DNA of 64,000 nt, taken from NCBI RefSeq assembly GCF_002920895.1, contig NZ_PQVG01000007.1, positions 25,146 to 89,145 of the forward strand. Reading direction: 5' to 3'. Numbering within the stretch: position 1 is the stretch's first letter; the number at the start of each line of letters is the position of its first letter. The notes beneath the pieces were generated by a model. That model did no database searches. It saw nothing but the letters and a program-made list of their open reading frames with translations, and was not told the origin of the DNA. The position numbers were made by a program, and so were the translations under genes. This document shows positions 28,420 to 37,140 of this stretch, piece by piece. Source of the stretch: Flavobacterium alvei (GTDB lineage: Bacteria; Bacteroidota; Bacteroidia; Flavobacteriales; Flavobacteriaceae).

Positions 28420-29400
28420 TCACAAATTCTTCCAATACCAACTCACGGCTTCCTTCAACCCTTCTTCTAACGAAAATTGTGGATTATAACCCAACAATGC
28501 TTTTGCTTTTTCGATACTGGCCAATGAATGGGGAATATCACCCGCTCTATTGGGGCCATATTCTATTTTTACCTCCGCTATTTTCGGATTGTATTCTGAT
28601 AAATATTTTTTTAAATAATCGACCAAATTATTTAGGGTATTTCTATCGCCATAGGCAGTATTAAAAACCGTGTTAATAGAAGCTGGATTTTGTGTGGTCA
28701 TCGCCAACTCATTCATTTGAATTACATTATCAATATAAGTAAAATCACGCGAATAGTTGCCATCTCCATTTATTTTTGGGCTTTCGAGTTGCATCAATTG
28801 CATTACAAATTTTGGAATTACTGCTGCATAAGCCCCTTGAGGATCTTGCTTTCGACCAAAAACATTGAAATACCGCAAACCAATAGTTTCTAATCCATAG
28901 GTTCTTCCAAATATTTCGGCATACAATTCATTGACATATTTCGTGATCGCATAAGGCGAAAGTGGTTTCCCAATAACCTCCTCTACTTTAGGTAATCCCT
29001 CTGAATCGCCATAGGTTGAAGAACTGGCAGCATAAACAAATCGTTTGACTTTAGCATCTCGCGAAGCCACAAGCATATTTAAAAACCCAGAAACATTGAC
29101 CTCATTAGTCGTAATCGGATCATTTAAAGAACGAGGAACAGATCCTAAAGCAGCCTGATGTAAAACATAATCAACTCCTTTGACTGCATTCTGACAATCT
29201 ATTAGATTGCGAATATCACCTTCTATTAAACGGAAGTTTTCATTAGTAACAAAATCTTTCAGATTATGACGATGACCAGTTGCAAAATTATCTAAACAAA
29301 TGACCTTGTACCCCTTGGATAAAAAATACTCACACAGATTTGAGCCAATAAAACCAGCGCCTCCTGTTATTAATATGCTATTATTTGCTTTTGCTTTCAC
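28420..29400 (-). CDS. TviC/WbpP-like UDP-sugar 4-epimerase
   Basis: A 326-residue extended SDR. GGAGFIGSNLCEYF (residues 13-26) binds NAD, CLDNFATGHRHNL is typical of WbpP/TviC, and the catalytic set is ASSSTYGDS plus YAITKY. WbpP interconverts UDP-GlcNAc and UDP-GalNAc; TviC acts on the uronic acid forms. Together with the TviB-like enzyme it supplies a HexNAc or HexNAc-uronate donor. The exact substrate is open. Confidence 0.9.
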   Translation of the reverse strand: MKAKANNSILITGGAGFIGSNLCEYFLSKGYKVICLDNFATGHRHNLKDFVTNENFRLIEGDIRNLIDCQNAVKGVDYVLHQAALGSVPRSLNDPITTNEVNVSGFLNMLVASRDAKVKRFVYAASSSTYGDSEGLPKVEEVIGKPLSPYAITKYVNELYAEIFGRTYGLETIGLRYFNVFGRKQDPQGAYAAVIPKFVMQLMQLESPKINGDGNYSRDFTYIDNVIQMNELAMTTQNPASINTVFNTAYGDRNTLNNLVDYLKKYLSEYNPKIAEVKIEYGPNRAGDIPHSLASIEKAKALLGYNPQFSLEEGLKEAVSWYWKNL

Positions 29401-29433
29401 ACTTTTTTAAAATAAATCAATCTCCTAAGCCTT

Positions 29434-31893
29434 TTAGTTTCCCTTCAATTTATGAATTACTTTTTCTACGATGTTCTTTGGTTTATCTTCATCATTATAT
29501 CCGTTAGAATAAGTTGTAGTACCATAGCCATAACCATAACCATAGCCATAGCCAGCTCCATATTTGGCTTTGTTTTGAAATCCATTCAAAATAATACTCG
29601 TATTGTTAAGCTCACCTCGTTTGACTCTATTATTCAACAAAGTAATCATATCTTTTTTGGTGAAATTCTGTCTAACAATATACAAGGTTACATCACAATA
29701 TTGCGCCAATTCTAATGCATCCGAAACCAAACCAACTGGTGGTGTATCTAATATAATATAATCGTATTTTTTCTTTAACTCATCAATCAGTTCTTTCATT
29801 CCGTCGCTCATAATCATCTCGGCTGGATTGGGAGGAATCGGACCGGATAAAATGACATCCAGAAACGGAATATGAGTAGAATTAATAATTTCGTCCACCG
29901 TTTTTTGTTTGATTAAATAATTAACTACACCCACATCATTGGCCAAATTAAATTCTCCAAACAACTTAGGTTTACGCAAATCCAAACCAATAATTACAGT
30001 CTTTTTTTCGCTCAATGCAAATACCGTTGCGATGTTCAACGAACAAAATGTTTTGCCTTCACCACTGACTGAAGAAGTAATCATCAAGGTTTTTGCACCT
30101 TCCAACTGTTGCTGTTTGTAGAGATACTGAAGCGAAGAACGAATAGCTCGAAACGACTCTGATAAGGCCGATTTGGGTTTTGAAAAAACGGCCAAATCAG
30201 TAGTATCTTTGCTCAACCCAATAACACCTATTAACGGAATTTGGGTCAACCTACTAATATCTTCTGTGTTTTGAATGGAATTATTAATGAAGAAGATTCC
30301 AAAAACCAATAGCAAAGGAAAAAGTAAACCTAGAAATAAGGCTAAAACATAATTGACTGATGTTCTTGGCCCAATAAGGCCACCTCCAATATCTTTTGCA
30401 GGGTCAATAAAATGAATATCCGAAAGATTGGCCGCTTTCACAATATCGGCTTCGCTCCTTTTTTGAAGAAAAGTACTGTAGATATTATCGCTTAAATCGT
30501 ATTTCCTTTTAATTTTTATAAGCTCTTGTTGATCTTCTGGCAATTGCTTGATGGTACTTTCTGCCTCATTGATTTTGCTTTGAACTAAGGCCATATCGTA
30601 TTGCAAGGAAGTTTTGGCAGTAGCTATATTCTCTAACAATACCTTTTTAACCGCTTCCATTTGATTGTCAAAATCCTTGAAAATCTTTTCACTTTTTACA
30701 GCATATGCCATCTCTGATCTTTGGGTCGAAAGCGAAATTAATCTCGAAATATTGGTAACAATATTGGGATCTTCAATTCCTGCGACAGAGGGAGCTGGAA
30801 GTTTAGCATAATCCACACTGTTTTTTAAATAGGACTTCAAGGAATTATAATAAGCCAATTTTCGACTTAGCTCATCTTTCTGAACATCATATTCTAATAC
30901 TTTATCCGAAAACTTAGACCCGTCTCCCTCTATATCATAAATATTTTTGTCTTTTCTAAAAGATTTGAGTTCATTGGTAGTTTCTTTCAATTGCGCTTCC
31001 ATAGCCACCAAAGTACTATCGATAAATTGAATTGTATTGGTAGCAAATTGGTTTTTGCTATCCAATTGTCTTTTAATAAGCATGTTTACAGTTGAATTCA
31101 AATATTCGACCATTCGAGCCTTATTCGTTCCTTGCATTCCAAGGGTAATAATTGAACTTCCCTTGTCATCAGACTTCACACTGACCCCTCGATAACCCGA
31201 AACGGTACCATCAAAATCGTTAAATTGAACAAAATATTCGTTCCCTTTATAAAAACCAGGATTGTCTTTGATTTGTAATTTCCAATTCAGAAAGGGCAAT
31301 GAAACCTGCTTACCCACTTTATATTTTTGGACAAATTCACCAACGGCAACGTTCGTGTTACTATAAGAATTGTTAGCATAAGTAATCAAGGAAGCCGAAT
31401 TACTTCCAAAAGGAATCCGGATTTCATATTCATTTTCACTCAGAAATTTAATTCCAATAAGGGTTCCAGCAAGTTGACCACGAGTTTTATCGATAGCAAC
31501 ATAAAACGGCACAGAACCATATGCGTCAACCAGATTGTATTTGCCTTGTGCCAAATAACCAATATAATATTGCAACTTATCAACAACCAGCTCGTTGTGA
31601 GAACGAGATTGAAGAGTGGTAGCAATGGTTTGAACCTGATCGGATGTACCTCCCCAATTAAAAACTAAGCTGGTATTAGAAGTAAATAGAGGATTCGTTT
31701 CTTCTTTAACAGAAATCACCGACTCCATTGCATAAATCTTCTCTTTACGGATATTGACTTGGTAAGCAATGGTAAAAGTAATAGCCAAACTTAACAAAAA
31801 CCATTTCCAATAACTTCCAATTTTGATTAAAAATCCTTTAAAATCAAATCCCGTTTCAGCTTCAAAAATTGAAAAATCCTTTATATCTAACAT
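29434..31893 (-). CDS. Wzc-like polysaccharide co-polymerase with BY-kinase domain (copy 1)
   Basis: An 819-residue inner-membrane protein. A Wzz domain and first helix (about residues 32-50) precede a long periplasmic coiled-coil (about 270-480) and a second helix (about 515-540). Then comes a bacterial tyrosine kinase domain with Walker A SSVSGEGKTFCS (near 610), A' GLDLRKPK and B YIILDTPP. The C-terminal tail GYGYGYGYG is the Tyr cluster for autophosphorylation. It pairs with the OPX lipoprotein gene 12 bases upstream. Such pairs control chain length and export of capsule or EPS. Confidence 0.95.
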   Translation of the reverse strand: MLDIKDFSIFEAETGFDFKGFLIKIGSYWKWFLLSLAITFTIAYQVNIRKEKIYAMESVISVKEETNPLFTSNTSLVFNWGGTSDQVQTIATTLQSRSHNELVVDKLQYYIGYLAQGKYNLVDAYGSVPFYVAIDKTRGQLAGTLIGIKFLSENEYEIRIPFGSNSASLITYANNSYSNTNVAVGEFVQKYKVGKQVSLPFLNWKLQIKDNPGFYKGNEYFVQFNDFDGTVSGYRGVSVKSDDKGSSIITLGMQGTNKARMVEYLNSTVNMLIKRQLDSKNQFATNTIQFIDSTLVAMEAQLKETTNELKSFRKDKNIYDIEGDGSKFSDKVLEYDVQKDELSRKLAYYNSLKSYLKNSVDYAKLPAPSVAGIEDPNIVTNISRLISLSTQRSEMAYAVKSEKIFKDFDNQMEAVKKVLLENIATAKTSLQYDMALVQSKINEAESTIKQLPEDQQELIKIKRKYDLSDNIYSTFLQKRSEADIVKAANLSDIHFIDPAKDIGGGLIGPRTSVNYVLALFLGLLFPLLLVFGIFFINNSIQNTEDISRLTQIPLIGVIGLSKDTTDLAVFSKPKSALSESFRAIRSSLQYLYKQQQLEGAKTLMITSSVSGEGKTFCSLNIATVFALSEKKTVIIGLDLRKPKLFGEFNLANDVGVVNYLIKQKTVDEIINSTHIPFLDVILSGPIPPNPAEMIMSDGMKELIDELKKKYDYIILDTPPVGLVSDALELAQYCDVTLYIVRQNFTKKDMITLLNNRVKRGELNNTSIILNGFQNKAKYGAGYGYGYGYGYGTTTYSNGYNDEDKPKNIVEKVIHKLKGN
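29519..29569 (-). repeat. Tandem repeat coding the Gly-Tyr tail of Wzc copy 1
   Basis: Six-base units of the form CCATAG/CCATAA on the plus strand (minus strand TATGGC/TATGGT) encode alternating Tyr and Gly. The array could change length by slippage, in multiples of two residues, without shifting the frame. Confidence 0.6.
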
Positions 31894-31905
31894 TGCTGCT
31901 TTTTA

Positions 31906-32694
31906 TTATAATTTTAATAATACTAATGTAGTGGTAAATAAAGAAAGTACAGTAATAATGGTTGACATCGATTCTATCCCTGTTTTACCAGTTCCCCATG
32001 TTTTTTGTTTGAGTGGTTTTACATAAATAAAATCATTGGGTTGCAAATGATAATAAGGAGATTTCATTACATTTACATCGGTAAGATCAATATCATGCAT
32101 CTCTGTTCCTGTGGGAGTTTGACGAATAATCGTAACTGCTTTTCGATCACCCGTTATAGTAATATCTCCTGAATTAGCAATAGCCTCCATAATGTTGACA
32201 TGATCTTGAAATAGAAATTTAGTTCCCATACTTCCTACCTCGCCATTAATGGTATATTTGAATCCTGCCATACGCACGATCACAAATATGTTGGCTTCTT
32301 TTTTAAAATATTCGTCCAAAAGTTGTTTTTCAATTTTAAGCCTCAACTCTTCGACGGTAAATCCTATTGCATTAATTTCTCCTAAAACTGGAATTCGAAT
32401 GTTTCCATGATCATCAACCGTATATCCAGAAAAATACAAAGAAGAGCCTACATTATCCGTTTCTCCTTTATTGGTAGGATTAAAAATGGTGACTAACTTG
32501 GGATCGTCTGCTTTGATGGTAATACTCAAAACATCATTCACCTGTAGTCTATAAGGTTTAGACATTACTTCGGAAATGGGCAGGTCTGTTGAACTTCCGT
32601 TTTTGTTTTGAAGATAGATAAGATCTTTAGTAGGAATACAAGAAGTAAAGAGAATACTAATTCCAAACAAGAGGTAGAATATGTTTTTGTTCAT
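31906..32694 (-). CDS. OPX polysaccharide export lipoprotein (copy 1)
   Basis: A 262-residue Wza-type outer-membrane export protein. The start at 32694 is chosen because it gives a clean lipoprotein signal peptide with lipobox LFTSC (Cys19) and avoids overlap with recR; an open frame extends to 32799 without such features. The poly-export domain (QVNDVLSITIKADDP) and an SLBB domain (TINGEVGSMG) follow, then a C-terminal hydrophobic helix. It is the partner of the Wzc-like protein downstream. Confidence 0.93.
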   Translation of the reverse strand: MNKNIFYLLFGISILFTSCIPTKDLIYLQNKNGSSTDLPISEVMSKPYRLQVNDVLSITIKADDPKLVTIFNPTNKGETDNVGSSLYFSGYTVDDHGNIRIPVLGEINAIGFTVEELRLKIEKQLLDEYFKKEANIFVIVRMAGFKYTINGEVGSMGTKFLFQDHVNIMEAIANSGDITITGDRKAVTIIRQTPTGTEMHDIDLTDVNVMKSPYYHLQPNDFIYVKPLKQKTWGTGKTGIESMSTIITVLSLFTTTLVLLKL

Positions 32695-32711
32695 TTTTAA
32701 ATATATAGGTA

Positions 32712-32720
32712 ACAAATATA
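32712..32720 (-). promoter_or_regulatory. Promoter -7 box of OPX copy 1
   Basis: TATATTTGT on the minus strand fits the TAnnTTTG box and lies 18 bases before the ATG at 32694, so the 5' leader would be only about 10 bases. This contrasts with the long leaders of the other two OPX genes. Confidence 0.5.
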
Positions 32721-32764
32721 GTTTTTCATTTAATAATTTGAAAGTATCCTTTTCTATTAATATT

Positions 32765-33385
32765 TTAATTATTCTTAAATGACTTTTCAAAAGGCACACG
32801 ATGCAAAATACTTCTTCCTAAAGTTACTTCATCGGCATATTCTAATTCATCTCCAACAGAAATCCCTCGGGCAATGGTAGAGCTAATCACTTCATAATCT
32901 TGTATTTGCTTATAAATATAAAAGTTAGTGGTATCTCCTTCTATAGTAGAACTTAAGGCAAAAATAATTTCGACAACCTCACCCGACTTAACTTTTTCGA
33001 CCAGCGAACTAATATTCAATTGATTGGGACCAACACCGTCAATAGGAGAGATTTTACCTCCTAAAACGTGATAAATCCCTCTAAATTGTCCTGTGTTTTC
33101 AATAGCCATAACATCACGTATGTCTTCTACAACGCAAATAATTTGATGGTCTCTCTTTTCATTTGAACAAATAGCACAAAGATCTACATCCGAGATATTA
33201 TGACAACTCACACAAAACCGCACTTCCTCTCGCATGCTTGTCAAAGCTTGCGACAAAAAACTGGTTTGTTCCTTAGGTTGTTTTAGCAAATGCAAAACCA
33301 ATCGCAAGGCCGTACGCTTACCGATACCTGGCAACTGTGACATTTCATTAACGGCAGTCTCTAAAAGTTTTGATGAAAATTCCAT
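32765..33385 (-). CDS. recR: Recombination mediator protein RecR
   Basis: A 206-residue RecR. An HhH motif ([13 protein letters not shown], 17-29), a Cys4 zinc finger (Cys58, 61, 70, 73) and a Toprim domain ([10 protein letters not shown]) are all intact. With RecO and RecF it loads RecA at gaps. It is a housekeeping gene set inside the polysaccharide region, between two OPX/Wzc pairs, and has its own promoter directly at the start codon. Confidence 0.97.
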   Translation of the reverse strand: MEFSSKLLETAVNEMSQLPGIGKRTALRLVLHLLKQPKEQTSFLSQALTSMREEVRFCVSCHNISDVDLCAICSNEKRDHQIICVVEDIRDVMAIENTGQFRGIYHVLGGKISPIDGVGPNQLNISSLVEKVKSGEVVEIIFALSSTIEGDTTNFYIYKQIQDYEVISSTIARGISVGDELEYADEVTLGRSILHRVPFEKSFKNN

Positions 33386-33389
33386 AGTT

Positions 33390-33398
33390 GCAAAAGTA
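33390..33398 (-). promoter_or_regulatory. Promoter -7 box of recR, possibly leaderless transcript
   Basis: TACTTTTGC on the minus strand ends five bases before the ATG at 33385. Initiation at the usual distance would fall at or next to the start codon, giving a leaderless or nearly leaderless mRNA. Confidence 0.5.
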
Positions 33399-33587
33399 CT
33401 GATTTGTTTGAGAAAAAGTAGAATCGGTTAGAAAAGGTTTAATGGTTTAAATGCTTAAAAAAAGTTGAATTGTTTCATTGTTTTTGGTCAGGTTGACCGC
33501 AATAGAAACCTTTTTACGGCACGCATTATCTCAACTTAAATTTATTTCAAATCAAATTCCAAACCAACAAAACGACCATGGATTAAA

Positions 33588-33612
33588 CAAAAAAAAGAGG
33601 CTTTCGCCTCTC
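33588..33612 (-). terminator. Intrinsic terminator after Wzc copy 2
   Basis: AGAGGC-GAAA-GCCTCT forms a short stable stem followed by TTTTTTTTG on the minus strand. It lies 7 bases after the wzc copy 2 stop and separates this operon from recR. Confidence 0.8.
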
Positions 33613-33618
33613 TTCTTC

Positions 33619-36012
33619 TTATTTCATAAAAATCCTTTTATACCAAGGCTTTTTCGCTACAACATTCCCATAACCGTAGCCATAGCCATAACCGCCATAA
33701 CCATAGCCTTTGGTAACATCAGTATCATTAAGCAAGAAGGCCATATTGGGTAATTTCTTTTCTCTGTGCATACCATTTGGAACAACTAACATTCTTTTAT
33801 CCAAATGATTTGCTCTAACTACATATACAAAAGTATCCGCATGTTTAGCAACTATCAACGTATCCGAAACTAAACTTACCGGAGCGGTATCTACCAATAT
33901 ATAATCATACTCTGTTTTCAATTGGCTAAACAATGCATCCAATTTTTTACTCATCAACATTTCTGTTGGATTTGGTGGAATACTTCCAGCCAACAACACA
34001 TCAAAAGCTTCAAAATTATTCAATCGATTAATATAATCACCTATGGCAGCATTCTTAGTTGACAAATAATCTGTCAATCCTTTAAGACTAGGCAAACCTA
34101 TATATTCATTGAGTTTTGGACTTCTGATATCCATTCCTATCAATAAAACTTTTTTTCCAGATAGGGCAAAAATACCCGCTAAATTAACCGAGATAAAAGT
34201 TTTCCCTTCTCCAGGAATAGTCGAAGTCATAAAGATGGTTTTAGCACTTCCATCAGGAACTTGATTCAACATAAAATCAAGATTCGTACGCACAATACGC
34301 AGAGCTTCGGCAGCACTGGTTCTACTAGTAGTGCTAATTATTTCATTTGGAGTATCTGAGCGAGGTACATCTCCCAAAAATGGAATGTTAAATTTATCAG
34401 TGATATCCAAACGATTTTTCACTTTCGTATCCAATAATTCTATAACATATAGAATCCCTAATGGAATTAACAACCCCAATAATAAGGCAGCCAAATAGAT
34501 AATTCTTTTTTTAGGAGAAACAGGAACTTTAGCGGCTTTAGCGGCGTCAATCACTCTGGCATTGGGCTCTGTAGCTGCCAATGATATGGCGGTTTCTTCT
34601 CGTTTTTGTAATAAATACAAATACAATTCTTCTTTTACTTTTTGTTGGCGAGCAATCACTCTAAACTGACGCTCTTGTACTGGAATTGCACCTATTTTTC
34701 CATCAAGCAATCCTTCCTGACCCTTTAAATCTCTTTTTTGAATGTTAAGATTGGATTGCAATCGACCTAGGCTTTCGACAATATTCGATTTCAAAGAAGC
34801 TAATTGCTGATCCAATTTAATAACCGTTGGATTCGCCACAGTAGCTGATTTCAAGATTCGGTTGCGCTCTAATACCAATTCGTTATAAGAATCCATCAGT
34901 TTAGGAGCATCACCTTGGGCTGAAATCATATTGGTAGGCAATAAATCTGAATTCGTGCTCTTTTTTATAAAATCCAACATCGAAGCCACCATATTGAGTT
35001 GAATCTCAATTTCAACCCTTTTTTTATTGTACTCAGTCGAACCTTCTATAAAAAGTTTGGCTTCGGTTTCAATGTCTGTAAGTTTATTGTTAGTTTTAAA
35101 ATGCTGCACATCTTGCTCAACACCATCCAACTCTTGAGTAATCAACAACAAACGATTGGCTACAAATTTAGAGGTGTTTTCCGAGATATAACTCTTATCA
35201 GCTGCCGCTTCTTCATTGTAGATTCTTATCAAATTATCTAGAAAAACTTCAGCCTTAGCAATTACAGGATCCACTACTGAAATCTCAACCACACTACTAG
35301 TTTTACTAATGGGATTTATATTCAAACGAGCCTGAAAACTTGCAACAACATTTTCAAGAGGAGTTACAATAATATTTATTGACCTTTCGGTATATCTGTT
35401 TAATGCTTTTTCTGTAATTCCTTTAGTAATAATTAAATCTCCGTTTTTAGTAGGAATAACTTCTCCATAGCGAAATTCTTTTTTAGAACTTAAGAGTTTC
35501 GAAGTCTCACCCTCAGTTTTGTTGGTCAATTCAAAACTATTGGCAGTCAATTTCACAAACTCAAATTGCATCAATTCAGTGTAGAAAGAGGGCTTTGTGT
35601 TCAAAAAATATACTCGAATAGGAGCCTCTTGATATAGTTCAGCATCAACAACATTCCCTTTTCTAGTCAAAGAAACGTTCAATTTCAGCTCCCTGACTGT
35701 TCTTTCAATCAAAGTACGAGATTTCAATATTTCGACTTCATTGTCCAAATTACTCTTCATGCCACCGCCCAATCCCATATCGGCAAAGGCAGACAATTCA
35801 GAAAGCATACCGCCTTTTTTATCATCTTTGACCAGTATAGTAGTGCTAGCCTGATATTGAGGAATGGTATATCTCAAATAAACATAAGCAACACTTAAAC
35901 ATAGTAAAGCCCCAAGCACAAACCAGTACCAATGAATCAGATATTTTTCTAATATAGCTCTTAAATGAATATCATCTTCTTGATATTCCTCGGACATAAA
36001 ATGATCTTTCAT
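33619..36012 (-). CDS. Wzc-like polysaccharide co-polymerase with BY-kinase domain (copy 2)
   Basis: A 797-residue paralogue of the protein at 29.4 kb with the same layout: Wzz domain with first helix (about 30-48), coiled-coil periplasmic region, second helix (about 500-520), and BY-kinase domain. Walker A is STIPGEGKTFIS (near 600), A' is GMDIRSPK and B is YILVDTAP. The tail is GYGGYGYGYGYG. It pairs with OPX copy 2, 8 bases upstream. Two full pairs in one region imply two export complexes or a specialised division of labour. Confidence 0.95.
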   Translation of the reverse strand: MKDHFMSEEYQEDDIHLRAILEKYLIHWYWFVLGALLCLSVAYVYLRYTIPQYQASTTILVKDDKKGGMLSELSAFADMGLGGGMKSNLDNEVEILKSRTLIERTVRELKLNVSLTRKGNVVDAELYQEAPIRVYFLNTKPSFYTELMQFEFVKLTANSFELTNKTEGETSKLLSSKKEFRYGEVIPTKNGDLIITKGITEKALNRYTERSINIIVTPLENVVASFQARLNINPISKTSSVVEISVVDPVIAKAEVFLDNLIRIYNEEAAADKSYISENTSKFVANRLLLITQELDGVEQDVQHFKTNNKLTDIETEAKLFIEGSTEYNKKRVEIEIQLNMVASMLDFIKKSTNSDLLPTNMISAQGDAPKLMDSYNELVLERNRILKSATVANPTVIKLDQQLASLKSNIVESLGRLQSNLNIQKRDLKGQEGLLDGKIGAIPVQERQFRVIARQQKVKEELYLYLLQKREETAISLAATEPNARVIDAAKAAKVPVSPKKRIIYLAALLLGLLIPLGILYVIELLDTKVKNRLDITDKFNIPFLGDVPRSDTPNEIISTTSRTSAAEALRIVRTNLDFMLNQVPDGSAKTIFMTSTIPGEGKTFISVNLAGIFALSGKKVLLIGMDIRSPKLNEYIGLPSLKGLTDYLSTKNAAIGDYINRLNNFEAFDVLLAGSIPPNPTEMLMSKKLDALFSQLKTEYDYILVDTAPVSLVSDTLIVAKHADTFVYVVRANHLDKRMLVVPNGMHREKKLPNMAFLLNDTDVTKGYGYGGYGYGYGYGNVVAKKPWYKRIFMK
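33658..33712 (-). repeat. Tandem repeat coding the Gly-Tyr tail of Wzc copy 2
   Basis: CCATAG/CCATAA/CCGTAG-type six-base units on the plus strand encode the alternating Gly-Tyr tail. It resembles the array in copy 1 but is interrupted by an extra Gly codon. Confidence 0.55.
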
Positions 36013-36020
36013 AGAAAAAT

Positions 36021-36821
36021 TTATTTGGTAGTAGTAACAATTAAAGTAATAACAGTAATCAATAAGGAAGTGATAGAAATAATTACCCCAGTATTGGCAC
36101 CTACAGCAGCACCATTAATTCTCGTTTTATTGGGTTCAACATAAACCACATCATTTTGTGCCAAATAATAAAATGGGGAATTAATAAAATCAGCCTTAGT
36201 GATATCAACTCTAGTATAGCTTTTCACACCATTAACCTCTCTAATAACCAAAATATTGTCTCTTTTCCCGTAAATAGTCAAGTCTTTAGCCATACTAATG
36301 GCTTCTATTAAGGTCACTCGATCTGAATTTATAGAATAAGTACCTGGCACAGTTACCTCTCCTTGAACCGAAATCTTAAAATTAGTCAAACGAATATTGA
36401 TAATTGGATTTTTGATGTAGCTAGAAATCTTGGTTTCCAACAATTTCATTAATTCCGATCGCGACAATCCTCCCACTTTCAATTTTCCTAAAACTGGAAA
36501 ATCAATTGTACCACTGGCATCTACCAAATAAGACTGCATAGATTCCTCACCTCTGGCGTTCATCACATTGTTATTAGTTACTGAAGGAACGCTAATGGTA
36601 CTCAAATTAAAAGGAATTGCTGTTTCAGGATCATCAGCCGAAACGATAATCATCAACAAATCATCGGGTTGAATCTTAATTTCATACGAATTTAATTGCT
36701 CTGACGATTTTAATGCATCAATATTTTGATAATAAACAAGCTCCTTTCGAGGTTTACACGAAAAAGCAAGTAGAACAAAAAGAAACAGAATTGTTTTTTT
36801 TAATAAAGAAATAATTTTCAT
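36021..36821 (-). CDS. OPX polysaccharide export lipoprotein (copy 2)
   Basis: A 266-residue Wza-type protein. The ATG at 36821 gives a signal peptide with lipobox LAFSC (Cys22); an open frame continues upstream to 36866 but adds no conserved residues. The poly-export region (IQPDDLLMIIVSADDP) and SLBB domain (SVQGEVTVPGTYSI) are present, with a C-terminal hydrophobic helix. It pairs with Wzc copy 2. The upstream leader holds a terminator-like hairpin. Confidence 0.93.
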   Translation of the reverse strand: MKIISLLKKTILFLFVLLAFSCKPRKELVYYQNIDALKSSEQLNSYEIKIQPDDLLMIIVSADDPETAIPFNLSTISVPSVTNNNVMNARGEESMQSYLVDASGTIDFPVLGKLKVGGLSRSELMKLLETKISSYIKNPIINIRLTNFKISVQGEVTVPGTYSINSDRVTLIEAISMAKDLTIYGKRDNILVIREVNGVKSYTRVDITKADFINSPFYYLAQNDVVYVEPNKTRINGAAVGANTGVIISITSLLITVITLIVTTTK

Positions 36822-36891
36822 CGAGATACTATTAGTTAGTAATGGATTCCATACTCCAAATAACAATCAAATACAAGGAGCAAATGGTTAT

Positions 36892-36920
36892 AAAAAAAAT
36901 CAGGAGTCTCCAAGAAACCT
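36892..36920 (-). terminator. Terminator-like hairpin in the leader of OPX copy 2
   Basis: On the minus strand AGG-TTTC-TTG-GAGA-CT-CCT folds with a two-base bulge and is followed by GA and eight Ts. It lies about 70 bases before the start codon, inside the leader. The stem is imperfect, so activity is uncertain. Confidence 0.4.
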
Positions 36921-36959
36921 AATTGTAATAAATACTTTAAATATGAATTGACATTAAAA

Positions 36960-36969
36960 CGCTTACCGC
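36960..36969 (-). promoter_or_regulatory. ops-resembling sequence in the leader of OPX copy 2
   Basis: GCGGTAAGCG followed by TTTT on the minus strand, within a GCTT-TGCGGT-AAGC hairpin, resembles the enterobacterial ops core GGCGGTAGCG. It is 44 bases downstream of the -7 box. It does not match the leader element found at 23.6 and 54.5 kb, so its meaning is uncertain. Confidence 0.25.
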
Positions 36970-37012
36970 AAAGCAAATACTTTACATCAAACAAAAACTA
37001 TAATTTTAAGTT

Positions 37013-37021
37013 GCAAATATA
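37013..37021 (-). promoter_or_regulatory. Promoter -7 box of the OPX/Wzc copy 2 operon
   Basis: TATATTTGC on the minus strand matches the Bacteroidota -7 box and implies a leader of about 185 bases before the ATG at 36821. The 319-base gap 36822-37140 holds this promoter, the leader structures and, at its far end, a short 7-bp repeat. Confidence 0.5.
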
Positions 37022-37100
37022 AGAATTATTGCTCAAAAAGAAAGGTTTAATTGTTTAACTTTTGAATCGTTTTTCGTCTACCGATATTCGTTTTTCGTCA

Positions 37101-37125
37101 ATCGTACATCGTACATCGTACATCG
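37101..37125. repeat. 7-bp tandem repeat (ATCGTAC, 3.6 copies)
   Basis: Three full units of ATCGTAC plus ATCG lie just after the glycosylphosphotransferase stop. Period and base composition recall the ten-unit TTCGTTG array in front of gmd. Confidence 0.6.
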
Positions 37126-37140
37126 ATCAACGAACATTGA

